Under the pieces are notes generated by a model. It did not search any database. It had not been told where the DNA came from and saw nothing but the letters and a program-made list of their open reading frames with translations. A program made the position numbers and the translations under genes. From the NCBI RefSeq assembly GCF_009498035.1, contig NZ_CP034550.1, positions 248,001 through 312,000 of the forward strand: 64,000 bases of DNA, given 5' to 3'. Numbering within the stretch: the stretch's first letter is position 1; every line of letters starts with the position of its first letter. Shown here one piece after another: positions 52,757 through 62,496 of the stretch. The stretch comes from Saccharothrix syringae. GTDB lineage: Bacteria; Actinomycetota; Actinomycetes; Mycobacteriales; Pseudonocardiaceae.

Positions 52757-53940
52757 ACTGGGTCGACCTGCTCGTGCTCGCGCTCGCCGCGTTCGCCGCG
52801 GTCTCCGGCGCCCGACAGGGCATGGTCGTCGCGCTGCCCGCCTTCGTCGGCGTGCTCGTCGGCCTGGTGCTGGGCACCCAGCTCGCCCCGCTGGTGGTCG
52901 CCGAGTTCGACAACGTGGTGACCAAGGTGGTCTTCGCGGTCGGCGTGGTGGTGCTGCTGGTGGCCCTGGGCGAGACCCTGGGCGTCTACGTGGGCCGGAC
53001 CCTCAAGCCGCGGGTCAACTCCAGCCCGCTGCGCGGCGCGGACAACGCGCTGGGCGCGGTCGTGCAGGGCGCCGTGGTGTTCGTGGTGGCGTGGATGATC
53101 GCGCTGCCGCTGACCATGGTCGCGGGCATGCCCGGCCTGACCAGGGGCCTGAACCAGTCGGTGATCCTGTCGACGGTCGACGGCGCCATGCCGCAGGCGG
53201 CCCGGGACCTGGCCGACGACCTGAGCGACCTGTTCGACGTCTCGGGCTTCCCGGCCGCGGTCAACCCGTTCGACCGCACCCCGCTCAAGGACGTCGAACC
53301 GCCCGACCCGGCGCTGGGCGACAACCCGGTCGTGCAGCGGCTTCAGCCCAGCGTGCTCAAGGTGCGCGGGCGGGCGCCGTCGTGCTCGCGGGCCCTGGAG
53401 GGCACCGGGTTCGTGATCGCGCCCGAGCGGGTGATGACCAACGCGCACGTCGTCGCGGGCACCACGGAGGTCGCGGTCGAGGTGGGGCGCGGGCAGTTCG
53501 ACGCGACGGTCGTGCACTACGACGCGCAGACCGACGTCGCCATCCTGGCCGTGCCCGACCTGGACGCCGCGCCGCTGGAGTTCCGCACCGACGAGATCGC
53601 CCAGGGCGAGGACGGGATCGTGCTGGGCTACCCGCTGGACGGCCCGTACACCGCGTCCGCGGCGCGGGTGCGCGAGCGGATACCCATGCTGCGCGGGCCG
53701 GACATCTACGACGCGGTGACCGTGACGCGGGACGTCTACACGGTGCGGGCGAAGGTGCGCAGCGGCAACTCCGGCGGCCCGCTGGTGGACCCGCAGGGCC
53801 GGGTGATGGGCGTGGTGTTCGGCGCGGCCGTGGACGACCAGGAGACCGGGTTCGTGCTGACCGCGAAGGAGGTCGCCGAGGAGGTGGCCGAGGCGCCGAC
53901 GCTCGTCCGGCGGGCCTCCACCCAGACCTGCGCCAGCTAG
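52753..53940 (+). CDS. marP: Membrane-anchored serine protease, MarP-type (Rv3671c-like)
   Basis: A 395-residue protein. The first about 170 residues are a CvpA-like domain with four membrane helices (WVDLLVLALAAFAAVSGARQ, VVALPAFVGVLVGLVLG). A chymotrypsin-like protease follows: His in VMTNAHVVAG, Asp in YDAQTDVAILAV, Ser in RSGNSGGPLVD. The M. tuberculosis homolog is needed for acid resistance and cleaves the peptidoglycan hydrolase RipA. Two cysteines (SCSRAL and TCAS) could form the known periplasmic disulfide. The start overlaps the Nudix gene. Confidence 0.95.
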   Translation: MNWVDLLVLALAAFAAVSGARQGMVVALPAFVGVLVGLVLGTQLAPLVVAEFDNVVTKVVFAVGVVVLLVALGETLGVYVGRTLKPRVNSSPLRGADNALGAVVQGAVVFVVAWMIALPLTMVAGMPGLTRGLNQSVILSTVDGAMPQAARDLADDLSDLFDVSGFPAAVNPFDRTPLKDVEPPDPALGDNPVVQRLQPSVLKVRGRAPSCSRALEGTGFVIAPERVMTNAHVVAGTTEVAVEVGRGQFDATVVHYDAQTDVAILAVPDLDAAPLEFRTDEIAQGEDGIVLGYPLDGPYTASAARVRERIPMLRGPDIYDAVTVTRDVYTVRAKVRSGNSGGPLVDPQGRVMGVVFGAAVDDQETGFVLTAKEVAEEVAEAPTLVRRASTQTCAS

Positions 53941-53965
53941 CCCCGTGCCGGCTAGCCCCGCGCCG
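53936..53965. repeat. 15-bp tandem duplication carrying both stop codons
   Basis: GCTAGCCCCGTGCCG at 53936-53950 is repeated at 53951-53965 with one change. The palindromic CTAG in copy 1 supplies the marP TAG on the + strand. The CTAG in copy 2 supplies the ephE TAG on the minus strand. Confidence 0.9.
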
Positions 53966-54893
53966 GCTGGACCCGGCCCAGGAAGCCGGTGATCAGCTTC
54001 GTCGTGGTGTGCGGCGCCTCCTCGTGCGGGAAGTGCCCGACCTCCGGCAGCACCCGGAACGACGAGCGCGGTCCCACCCAGCGGCCCGAGCCGGCCGCGG
54101 TGGACTCCAGCACCACCGGGTCCAGGGCGCCGTGCACCTGGAGCACCGGCACCTCCAGGCGCCGGTCGACGGCCTCGGTGAAGCGGCGGCCGTCGCTGCG
54201 CAGCTGCGAGCGCACGGCCCAGCGGTAGTACTCCAGGGCGGAGTGCGCGACCCCCGGCACCAGGGCGGCCGCGCGGTTGCGGCGCACCACCTCGTCGAAC
54301 TCCGGCGACACCGTCCACTTCGGACCCGACCAGGAGGTGAACAGGGCGCCGACCGCGGCGGCGCCGTCCTTGGTCAGCCTGCGCTCGGGGAGGACCGGCA
54401 GCTGGAACCCGAACACGTGCCCGCTGGCCCGGCCCTGGCCGCGCGGGTCGCGGCGGATCGCCCGGCGCAGCGCCAGCGGGTGCGCCGCGGCCAGCGCGGT
54501 CACCGAGGCGACCAGGCGCGGGTGCATCGCGCCGACCGTCCACGCCAGCATGCCGCCCCACGCGTGGCCGACCAGGTGCGCCCGCGTCTCGCCGAGGGCC
54601 TTGACCAGCCCGGCGACGTCGCCGGCCAGGGTGAACCCGTCGTAGCCGCGCGGCGGCTTGTCCGAGTCGCCGTAGCCGCGCAGGTCCACCGCCACCGCCC
54701 GGTACCCGGCCTCGGCGAGCGCGGGCAGCTGGTGCCGCCACGACCACCAGAACTCGGGGAACCCGTGCAGCAGCAGCACCAGCGGCCCGTCGCCCAGCTC
54801 CGCCACGTGCAGGCGGATGCCGTTGGCGGACACGTCCCGGTGCGCCCAGGGGCCGGGCACCCGAGCGGTCGACGGGTCGGGCGGCAGGGCCAC
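53952..54893 (-). CDS. ephE: Alpha/beta hydrolase, epoxide hydrolase-like (EphE-type)
   Basis: A 313-residue hydrolase: oxyanion segment LLLHGFPEFWWSWRHQLPAL, VDLRGYGDSDKP, and nucleophile elbow VGHAWGGMLAW, where the nucleophile position reads H-A-W (Asp in genuine epoxide hydrolases is usually in GHDWG). The acid lies in VHGALDPVV and the His in EVGHFPHEEAP. The HAWGG change suggests loss or change of the classical epoxide-hydrolase nucleophile, so EphE names the position, not the activity. GTG 54893 follows the holin-like gene by 5 bp. Confidence 0.82.
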   Translation of the reverse strand: MALPPDPSTARVPGPWAHRDVSANGIRLHVAELGDGPLVLLLHGFPEFWWSWRHQLPALAEAGYRAVAVDLRGYGDSDKPPRGYDGFTLAGDVAGLVKALGETRAHLVGHAWGGMLAWTVGAMHPRLVASVTALAAAHPLALRRAIRRDPRGQGRASGHVFGFQLPVLPERRLTKDGAAAVGALFTSWSGPKWTVSPEFDEVVRRNRAAALVPGVAHSALEYYRWAVRSQLRSDGRRFTEAVDRRLEVPVLQVHGALDPVVLESTAAGSGRWVGPRSSFRVLPEVGHFPHEEAPHTTTKLITGFLGRVQPARG

Positions 54894-54898
54894 GGCCT

Positions 54899-55369
54899 TC
54901 AGCGGTCCTCGCCGCGGTTCCGGATGGCCGCCACCGTGTCGCGGGCCGAGTCGATGGTCCGCTGCGGCGCGCGCAGCTTCTTGAGCTTGCGGACGCCGAG
55001 CAGCGCGAACAGGACCGCGGTCAGCAGCATCACGCCGAACACGATCAGGAACGCCGACCACCGGGGCAGCCACACGTCCAGCAGTTCCGCGCCGAAGAAG
55101 AAGAAGAAGAACGAGCTGAACAGCAGCACCGTCAGCGCGACGATGAAGTAGACGCTGCCCTTCACGCCCTTCCTGATCTCGCCGGCGACCTCGGACTTGG
55201 CGAGCTCCACCTCGGCCCTGACCAGGGTGGACAGGTGGGCGGTCGCGTCGCGCACGAGCCCGCCGATGGACGTCTCACCGGCGATCTTCGCCGCGCTCTC
55301 CGCGGTCAACGGGATCGACGGGACAGGTGGCAGCCCGCTGCCGTTGGTGTTCTCCCGAGCGCTGGTCAC
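54899..55369 (-). CDS. Holin-X/phage_holin_3_6-like membrane protein (Rv3669-like)
   Basis: A 156-residue protein: soluble N terminus with SIGGLVRDATAHLSTLVRAEVELAKSE, two membrane helices (VYFIVALTVLLFSSFFFFFF and FLIVFGVMLLTAVLFALLGV), and a basic C-terminal tail. The VRDATAHLSTLVRAEVELAK helix before the membrane pair is the Actinobacterial Holin-X signature. Despite the name, no prophage genes are near. The stop lies 5 bp before the EphE-like gene, so they form an operon. Confidence 0.9.
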   Translation of the reverse strand: MTSARENTNGSGLPPVPSIPLTAESAAKIAGETSIGGLVRDATAHLSTLVRAEVELAKSEVAGEIRKGVKGSVYFIVALTVLLFSSFFFFFFGAELLDVWLPRWSAFLIVFGVMLLTAVLFALLGVRKLKKLRAPQRTIDSARDTVAAIRNRGEDR

Positions 55370-55417
55370 CGCGCCATCGTGCCATGGTCGGCCCGCGCGG
55401 GCCGACCGACCGGCGGA

Positions 55418-56614
55418 TCACCCTTCCGTGTCGGCGCGCTGGTGCGCGCGGCTGCGCCGGACCAGCAGCACCGAGGCCAGCAGCGACGCCGTCAGGGACG
55501 CCAGCAGCACGGCGGCCTTGGCCTGCTCGGCCGCCGCGCCGTCGAGCGAGAGGTCCGCGATGAGCAGGCTGACGGTGAACCCGACGCCGCCGAGCACCGC
55601 GACCGCGACGATGTCGCGCGGCCCGGCGCCGCTGGGCCACACGGCGACCCGGAGCACCACGGCCAGCGCCGACGCCCCGACGATGCCGACCACCTTGCCC
55701 ACCACCAGGCCGGTCATCACGCCCAGCGCCAGCGGGTCGCGGAACAGGCCGGACAGCGCCTCGCCGTTCACCGGCACGCCCGCGGCGAACAGCGCGAACA
55801 CCGGCACCGCCACCCCCGCCGACCACGGCTGCAGCCGGTGCTCCAGCCGCAGCGCGGGCGCCTCGCGCTCGTAGTGGTCCCGGCGCACGCGGGTCAGCAG
55901 CGCCAGGGCGACGCCGGCGATGGTGGCGTGGACGCCCGCCGCGTGCACCGCGACCCACGTGCCGACCGCGATCGGCACGTACAGCCAGGGCGTGGTGACC
56001 CGCCGGTGCTGGAGGTACGCGTACAGGGCCAGCAGCGCCACCGCGGCCACCGCGGCCAGGGCGTTGAAGTGGGCGGTGAACAGCACCGCGATGATCGCGA
56101 TCGCGCCCAGGTCGTCCACCACGGCCAGGCTGAGCAGGAACACCCGCAGGCTCGCGGGCAGCCCCGACGCGGTCAGCGCCAGCACCCCGAGCGCGAACGC
56201 GATGTCCGTGGCCACCGGGATCGCCCACGCCTGCTCGATGCCCGGCTGACCCCGGCCGACCACCAGCGCGATTCCCGCCGGGACCACCATGCCGCCGACG
56301 GCCGCGACGACCGGCAGCACCGCGGACCGGACGTTGCCCAGCTCGCCGATCACCAGCTCGCGCTTGAGCTCCAGGCCCGCGACGAAGAAGAAGACCGCCA
56401 GCAGGCCGTCCTTGGCCCAGTCGCCGACGCTGAGGTCCAGGTGCAGCGACGCCGGGCCGAGCCGGAGGTCCCGCAGCGCGGTGTACGCGCCGGAGAGCGG
56501 CGAGTTGGCCCAGATCAGCGCCAGGGCGGTGGCACCGAGCAGCAGCACGCCGCCGACGGTCTCGGTGCGCAGGTAGCGGGCGAACTCCGCGACGGTCTCG
56601 CGCTTGCGGGTCAA
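55418..56614 (-). CDS. nhaA: Na+/H+ antiporter NhaA
   Basis: A 398-residue membrane antiporter. It has GLLAVFFFVAGLELKRELVIGEL, VVPAGIALVV, the paired aspartates in PVATDIAFALGVLAL and LSLAVVDDLGAIAIIAVLF that bind sodium, and about 11-12 helices. The start is uncertain: TTG 56614 is chosen because CGGAG precedes it by 6 nt and it gives TRKRETVAEFARYL, a normal NhaA N terminus; the frame upstream crosses a structured 5' region. Confidence 0.93.
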   Translation of the reverse strand: MTRKRETVAEFARYLRTETVGGVLLLGATALALIWANSPLSGAYTALRDLRLGPASLHLDLSVGDWAKDGLLAVFFFVAGLELKRELVIGELGNVRSAVLPVVAAVGGMVVPAGIALVVGRGQPGIEQAWAIPVATDIAFALGVLALTASGLPASLRVFLLSLAVVDDLGAIAIIAVLFTAHFNALAAVAAVALLALYAYLQHRRVTTPWLYVPIAVGTWVAVHAAGVHATIAGVALALLTRVRRDHYEREAPALRLEHRLQPWSAGVAVPVFALFAAGVPVNGEALSGLFRDPLALGVMTGLVVGKVVGIVGASALAVVLRVAVWPSGAGPRDIVAVAVLGGVGFTVSLLIADLSLDGAAAEQAKAAVLLASLTASLLASVLLVRRSRAHQRADTEG

Positions 56615-56631
56615 GGTGGGCTCCGGGGGTC

Positions 56632-56684
56632 GTCGGGCACGGCTCGTCCTCGTGCCGACCAGGCTTCCCGGCTCACCGGGAACC
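56632..56684 (-). promoter_or_regulatory. Structured 5' leader of nhaA, possible riboswitch
   Basis: Two hairpins precede nhaA. TTCCCGG-tgag-CCGGGAA is perfect (56665-56682) and flanked by further G-C pairs. GTCGGCACG pairs with CGTGCCCGAC (56632-56659) with one bulge. Lithium/sodium-responsive nhaA riboswitches are known in other bacteria; whether this matches one cannot be tested by eye. Confidence 0.5.
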
Positions 56685-56695
56685 ACCCTAACGCA

Positions 56696-56734
56696 CCGGA
56701 CGGGGCGCCTCCCGTCGAGAGGCACCCCGTCCGG
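56696..56734 (-). terminator. Terminator hairpin of acs
   Basis: A 10-bp plus 5-bp stem with one mismatch (CCGGACGGGG and GCCTC arms, 56696-56711 with 56719-56734) starting 8 bp after the acs stop. Confidence 0.85.
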
Positions 56735-56742
56735 CGACGTGC

Positions 56743-58719
<1,977 letters not shown>

Positions 58720-58921
58720 GGCGGGGCGTACCTCCTGAATCCGTGGGGTGCGCACTGACCGTAGTGCGATTCAGCTCACTGCGCACCCAAAAGGTTCAGA
58801 CCAATTTCGGCCGAGTTCGAAACGCGTGGGTAACTGTGTAACCCGGCCACCCGCGCCTGACCATGGTGTTCCCGCCGAACGACACCTAAGTTGCGACCAG
58901 CGGCACGTCCCGTGAGCCGCG
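58720..58921. other. acs upstream region
   Basis: A 202-bp gap. Apart from the acs ribosome site (58728-58734) it is AT-richer than average around 58770-58850, consistent with the acs promoter. No palindrome matching a clear Crp site was recognised. Confidence 0.5.
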
Positions 58922-59491
58922 TCACGTCGCGAGGCGGGCCTTCAGCCGCGGCCACTCCTCGGCGGTCATCGAGTACACGACGGTGTCCCGCAGCGTCCCG
59001 TCCGGGCGGATCCGGTGCACGCGCAGGACGCCCTCGCGGGTGGCGCCGAGGCGTTCGATGGCGCGCTGCGAGCGCTCGTTGCGCAGGTCGGTGTGCCAGC
59101 CGACGCGGTGCGCGCCCAGGTCCTCGAAGGCGCGTCGGAGCAGTAGGAACTTGGCGTTGGTGTTCAGCGCGGTGCGCTGCCAGCGCGTGCCGATCCAGGT
59201 GTGGCCGATGTAGAGGCCGCGGTGGGTCGGGTCGATCTCGTAGTAGGAGGTGGTGCCCGCCACCTCGCCCGTGCGCGGGTCGACCTGCGCCCAGGCGAGG
59301 CGGGCGGGGTCGGCCAGGGCGCGCTCGACGTAGGTGCGGGTGTCGTCGACGTCCCGGGGTTGGGGCGTGCTCAGCCAGGTCCAGACCTCCGGGTCCTTGC
59401 CGGCCTCGTGCAGGCCCTCGGCGTGGTGGGGCGCCAGGGGTTCGAGGCGGACGTGGGCACCGACGAGCACCGGGCGGTCGTACCAGTTCAT
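58922..59491 (-). CDS. GNAT family N-acetyltransferase
   Basis: A 189-residue acetyltransferase of the RimJ/RimL-like type: VRLEPLAPHHAEGLHEAG, the acetyl-CoA region HRGLYIGHTWIGTRWQRTALN (with the QRTALN equivalent of the pyrophosphate loop), and HTDLRNERSQRAIERLGATREGVLR with the conserved Asn and Arg. Substrate unknown. ATG 59491 is preferred over 59521 because TAGCGT ends 7 nt upstream. Confidence 0.92.
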   Translation of the reverse strand: MNWYDRPVLVGAHVRLEPLAPHHAEGLHEAGKDPEVWTWLSTPQPRDVDDTRTYVERALADPARLAWAQVDPRTGEVAGTTSYYEIDPTHRGLYIGHTWIGTRWQRTALNTNAKFLLLRRAFEDLGAHRVGWHTDLRNERSQRAIERLGATREGVLRVHRIRPDGTLRDTVVYSMTAEEWPRLKARLAT

Positions 59492-59498
59492 GCCCCGG

Positions 59499-59504
59499 AC
59501 GCTA
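59499..59504 (-). promoter_or_regulatory. -10 element (TAGCGT), leaderless
   Basis: TAGCGT on the minus strand ends 7 nt before ATG 59491. Confidence 0.55.
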
Positions 59505-59569
59505 GTGCGGCGAGTGGCCATCCGTAATGGCCAATTCCAGGGTTGTTCAAAGGGCCACTTACCGGCGGG

Positions 59570-59575
59570 TAGTGT
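59570..59575 (+). promoter_or_regulatory. -10 element (TAGTGT), leaderless
   Basis: TAGTGT ends 8 nt before GTG 59584; no ribosome site. Confidence 0.55.
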
Positions 59576-59583
59576 TCGGTGGC

Positions 59584-60309
59584 GTGACCGACCCGCTCGC
59601 CCCGCTGCTGGACCTGCCCGGTGTGCCCGAGGCCGCCGACGCGGCCCGCGAAGCCGTGTTCCAGGTGCACCGGCACCGCGTCAACCTGCGCGGCTGGGCG
59701 ACCACCGCGGCCGAGGCGTCCGTGCGGGCCGCCCGCGCGTCGGCGGCCATCGACGGCGGTGCGACGGCGATCCCGTCGGACGGCGCGGTGACCGACCCGG
59801 TGCTGGCCGGCTCCCTGCGCGTGGCCGAGGCGCTGGGCGCGGTGTTCCCGACCTGGCGCCGCGCGCCGCTCCAGGCCCTGGCCCGCCTGCACGTGCTGGC
59901 CGCCGCCGACCTCGACGCCGACCCCGGCCGACCGCGCCCGGTGCCCGGCGTCACCGAGCGCCTGGACCTGCTGGCCCACCTGGTGACCGGCGGGACCTCG
60001 GTGCCCGGCGCCCTGCTGGTGGCCGTCGTGCACGGCGAGCTGATGACGCTGTCGCCGTTCGCCACGGCCAACGGCGTGGTGGCCCGCGCCGCCTCCCGCC
60101 TCACCTCGATGGCGACGGGCCTGGACCCGAAGTCGCTCGGCGTCCCCGAGGTGATGTGCCTGCGCCGCGGCAACGACTACACCGCCGCCCTGCACGCCTT
60201 CTCCACCGGCGACCCCGACGGCGTCCGCCAGTGGCTCCTCTTCTACTGCGAGGCCCTCGAATCCGGCGCCCGAGAAGCCCGAAGCATCGCCGACGCCGCC
60301 ACCCCCTGA
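59584..60309 (+). CDS. Degenerate Fic-domain-like protein (Rv3662c-like position)
   Basis: A 241-residue helical protein. The segment ALLVAVVHGELMTLSPFATANGVVARAASR lines up with the Fic core HPFxxGNGRxxR, but the catalytic His is Ser, the GNGR glycine is Ala and the arginine is Val, leaving only PF, ANG and R. An AMPylation activity is therefore unlikely. An upstream helix ASAAIDGGATAIPSDG resembles the family's N-terminal (S/T)xxxE(G/N) inhibitory region only loosely. Related actinobacterial proteins are annotated as oxidoreductases or hypothetical. Function unknown. Confidence 0.72.
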   Translation: MTDPLAPLLDLPGVPEAADAAREAVFQVHRHRVNLRGWATTAAEASVRAARASAAIDGGATAIPSDGAVTDPVLAGSLRVAEALGAVFPTWRRAPLQALARLHVLAAADLDADPGRPRPVPGVTERLDLLAHLVTGGTSVPGALLVAVVHGELMTLSPFATANGVVARAASRLTSMATGLDPKSLGVPEVMCLRRGNDYTAALHAFSTGDPDGVRQWLLFYCEALESGAREARSIADAATP

Positions 60310-60312
60310 CCC

Positions 60313-60465
60313 CGCGCCCGACCGGAGGACACGCGGTGCCGGACCGGAGGACACGCGGTGTCTGAGTGGAGGACACGCCGGTGGTTGGTCTTGTAACCGG
60401 CGTGTCCTCCAGTCGAGCACCGCGTGTCCTCCAGTGGGACACCGCGAGTCGACCGCTCAGAGGAG
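60313..60465. repeat. Inverted array of 22-bp units (three against two to three)
   Basis: Minus-oriented units at 60313-60334, 60335-60356 and 60357-60378 and plus-oriented units at 60400-60421 and 60422-60443 flank a 21-bp centre (60379-60399) that itself begins CGGT and ends ACCG. A weaker third plus unit (60444-60465) runs into the kynU stop codon. Units share GCGTGTCCTCC with the array at 25534-25709. The whole can fold into one long hairpin. Confidence 0.9.
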
Positions 60466-61578
60466 TTCTTTGAGGGTGGTGGCGGCTCGGGTGGCCTCGT
60501 CGAAGGTGTTGTAGAGCGGGGCGAAGCCGAAGCGGAGCACGTCGGGCGGGCGGTGGTCGCCGATGACCTGACGCTCGGCCAGCCGCTCCACGAGGCGGTC
60601 GGCGTCGGGGTGGCGGAGCGAGACCTGGTGCCCGCGCCACTCGTCGGCCGGGGTGATCACCTCGATGCCGGGCAGCCCCTCGACCAGTGACCGGAAGTGC
60701 GCGGTCAGCGCCAGGCCCTTGGCCCGCACGTCCCGCAGGTCGACGTGGTCCCAGACCTCCAGCGCCGCCTCCAGGGCGAGCATCGAGATGATGTCCGGCG
60801 TGCCGACGCGCGCCCGGGACACGCCGGGGTCCGGCCGGTACTCCGGGTCCATCGCGAACGGCACCTCGTGCCCCGTCCACCCGGTCAGCGGCTGCTCGAA
60901 CGCGGCCTGCCCGTGCCGGGGCACGTAGATGAACGCCGGCGACCCCGGCCCGCCGTTGAGGAACTTGTACGTGCAGCCCACCGCGAGGTCCACGCCCAGC
61001 GCGTCCAGCTCGATCGGCAGCACGCCCGCGCTGTGGCACAGGTCCCACACGACCTTCGCGCCCACCGCGTGCGCCTGCGCGGTCAGCTCCGCCATGTCGA
61101 GCAGCCGCCCGGTGCGGTAGTCCACGTGGTTGAGCAGCACCACCGCCGTGGTGTCGCGCAGGTCCAGGTCCTCGGGCGGGGCGGGCCGCAGCGCCAGCCC
61201 GGTCAGCTCGGCCACCGACCGCGCCACGTACCCGTCGCTGGGGAACGTGCCGGCGTCGACCACGATCTCGGCCCGGTCGGTGTTGCGCACCGCCGCCATC
61301 AGCGCCTTGAACAGGTTCACGCTGGTCGAGTCGGCCACCAGCACCTGCCCGGGCGCGGCGCCGAGCAGCCGCCCGATCCGGTTGCCGATCCGCTCGGGCG
61401 CCTCCCACCAGCCCTCGGACCAGCCGCGGATGAGCCGCCTGCCCCACTGCTCCCGGACGACCTCCCGCACCCGCTCGGCCACCACCCTGGGCGGCGCGCC
61501 CAGCGAGTTGCCGTCGAGGTAGACGACGTCGTCGTCCAGGTCGAACAGGTCGCGGACGTGCGCCAACGGGTCGTTCAC
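60457..61578 (-). CDS. kynU: Kynureninase
   Basis: Cleaves kynurenine to anthranilate and alanine (or 3-hydroxykynurenine to 3-hydroxyanthranilate). The 373-residue PLP enzyme has YLDGNSLGAPP, LVADSTSVNLFKALMAAV, VWDLCHSAGVLPIELD (PLP-contacting Asp and His), and the Schiff-base Lys in GCTYKFLNGGPGSPAFIYV. GTG 61578 overlaps the kynA stop by four bases, fixing the start; the longer frame is a shadow of kynA. Its 3' end meets the inverted repeat array. Confidence 0.96.
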   Translation of the reverse strand: MNDPLAHVRDLFDLDDDVVYLDGNSLGAPPRVVAERVREVVREQWGRRLIRGWSEGWWEAPERIGNRIGRLLGAAPGQVLVADSTSVNLFKALMAAVRNTDRAEIVVDAGTFPSDGYVARSVAELTGLALRPAPPEDLDLRDTTAVVLLNHVDYRTGRLLDMAELTAQAHAVGAKVVWDLCHSAGVLPIELDALGVDLAVGCTYKFLNGGPGSPAFIYVPRHGQAAFEQPLTGWTGHEVPFAMDPEYRPDPGVSRARVGTPDIISMLALEAALEVWDHVDLRDVRAKGLALTAHFRSLVEGLPGIEVITPADEWRGHQVSLRHPDADRLVERLAERQVIGDHRPPDVLRFGFAPLYNTFDEATRAATTLKELL

Positions 61579-62390
61579 ACGTAGCTCCTCGCGGTCCACA
61601 GCTCGGGGAAGACGGAACGCCGCGTGCGCTTCTCCAGCCACGCGACCCCGGCCGAACCGCCGGTGCCGGTCTTGGCGCCCATGGAGCGCCGGGTGGCCAG
61701 CAGGTGGTCGTAGCGCCAGCGGGCGAACTCCTCGGCGATGTCGGTCAGCGCCTCGCCCAGTTCCAGCAGGTCGCGGGAACCGCCGCGGTAGACCTCCGCC
61801 CACACGGCCTCGACCTGCCCGTTCGGCTCGTAGGGCTCGCTGACGTCGCGGTCGAGCACGTCGGCCGGGATCGGCAGGCCCTGCCGGTGGAGGGCGGCGA
61901 GCACGTCGTCGTACAGGCTCGGCTCGTCGAGCAGCGCCTCCAGCGCCTCGTGCTGCCGCGGCACGGCCCGGTGCGGCACGAGCATCGACCGCGACTTCTC
62001 GCCGAGCAGGAACTCCACCTCGCGGTAGCGGCCGGACTGGAAGCCCGAGCCCTCGCCGAGGGCGTCGCGGAACGAGTTGAACTCCGCCGGGGTCATCCGC
62101 GCGATGGGCCGCCACGCCGCGTTGAGCGCCTGCATGTGCAGTTCGCTGCGGCGCAGGGTGCGCACGGCGGCGCGCAGGTCGTCGGCCCGCAGCTCCTTCT
62201 GGGCCTGCCGCCACTCGAAGCACAGCAGGCCGAAGTACAGCTCCATGACCTGGGTGATCACCAGGAACGACATCTCGCGCGGGTCGTCGGACCACTGCCG
62301 TTGCAGGCCGTGCAGCACCGAGGCGTGCACGTAGTCCTCGTAGGGCGTCGTGCCGCCGAAGTCGAGTTTGGGTGAGACCGGACAAGTCAT
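61575..62390 (-). CDS. kynA: Tryptophan 2,3-dioxygenase
   Basis: Haem enzyme opening the indole ring of tryptophan to N-formylkynurenine. The 271-residue protein shows DFGGTTPYEDYVHASVLHGLQ (distal-side His), EMSFLVITQVMELYFGLLCFEW, FRDALGEGSGFQSGRYREVEFLLG, the proximal His region WRYDHLLATRRSMGAKTGTGGSAGVAWL. It is coupled to kynU. A formamidase (kynB) for the step between is not in the window. The divergent Lrp-type gene is the likely regulator. Confidence 0.97.
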   Translation of the reverse strand: MTCPVSPKLDFGGTTPYEDYVHASVLHGLQRQWSDDPREMSFLVITQVMELYFGLLCFEWRQAQKELRADDLRAAVRTLRRSELHMQALNAAWRPIARMTPAEFNSFRDALGEGSGFQSGRYREVEFLLGEKSRSMLVPHRAVPRQHEALEALLDEPSLYDDVLAALHRQGLPIPADVLDRDVSEPYEPNGQVEAVWAEVYRGGSRDLLELGEALTDIAEEFARWRYDHLLATRRSMGAKTGTGGSAGVAWLEKRTRRSVFPELWTARSYV

Positions 62391-62483
62391 GACCACATCA
62401 TCGCCGCGCGTTCGGGTGAGTTGAATGGGCGTCGAACGGTGTTGGCCGGTGAACTTCTTGCGATCGTCAAGTCCGTGCCGCGG

Positions 62484-62489
62484 TAACTT
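62484..62489 (+). promoter_or_regulatory. -10 element (TAACTT), leaderless
   Basis: TAACTT ends 7 nt before GTG 62497 of the Lrp-family gene. Confidence 0.6.
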
Positions 62490-62496
62490 CGGGATC

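Noticed and set aside
54899..55369. Prophage remnant suggested by the holin-like gene
   Set aside because: The protein is the chromosomal Holin-X type at a conserved position, and no other phage gene, integrase or att-like repeat is near, including at the tRNA-Pro gene.
62453..62472. Lrp operator ACTT...AAGT between kynA and the Lrp gene
   Set aside because: Only about half of the positions are symmetric, so it is not better than chance in this sequence.
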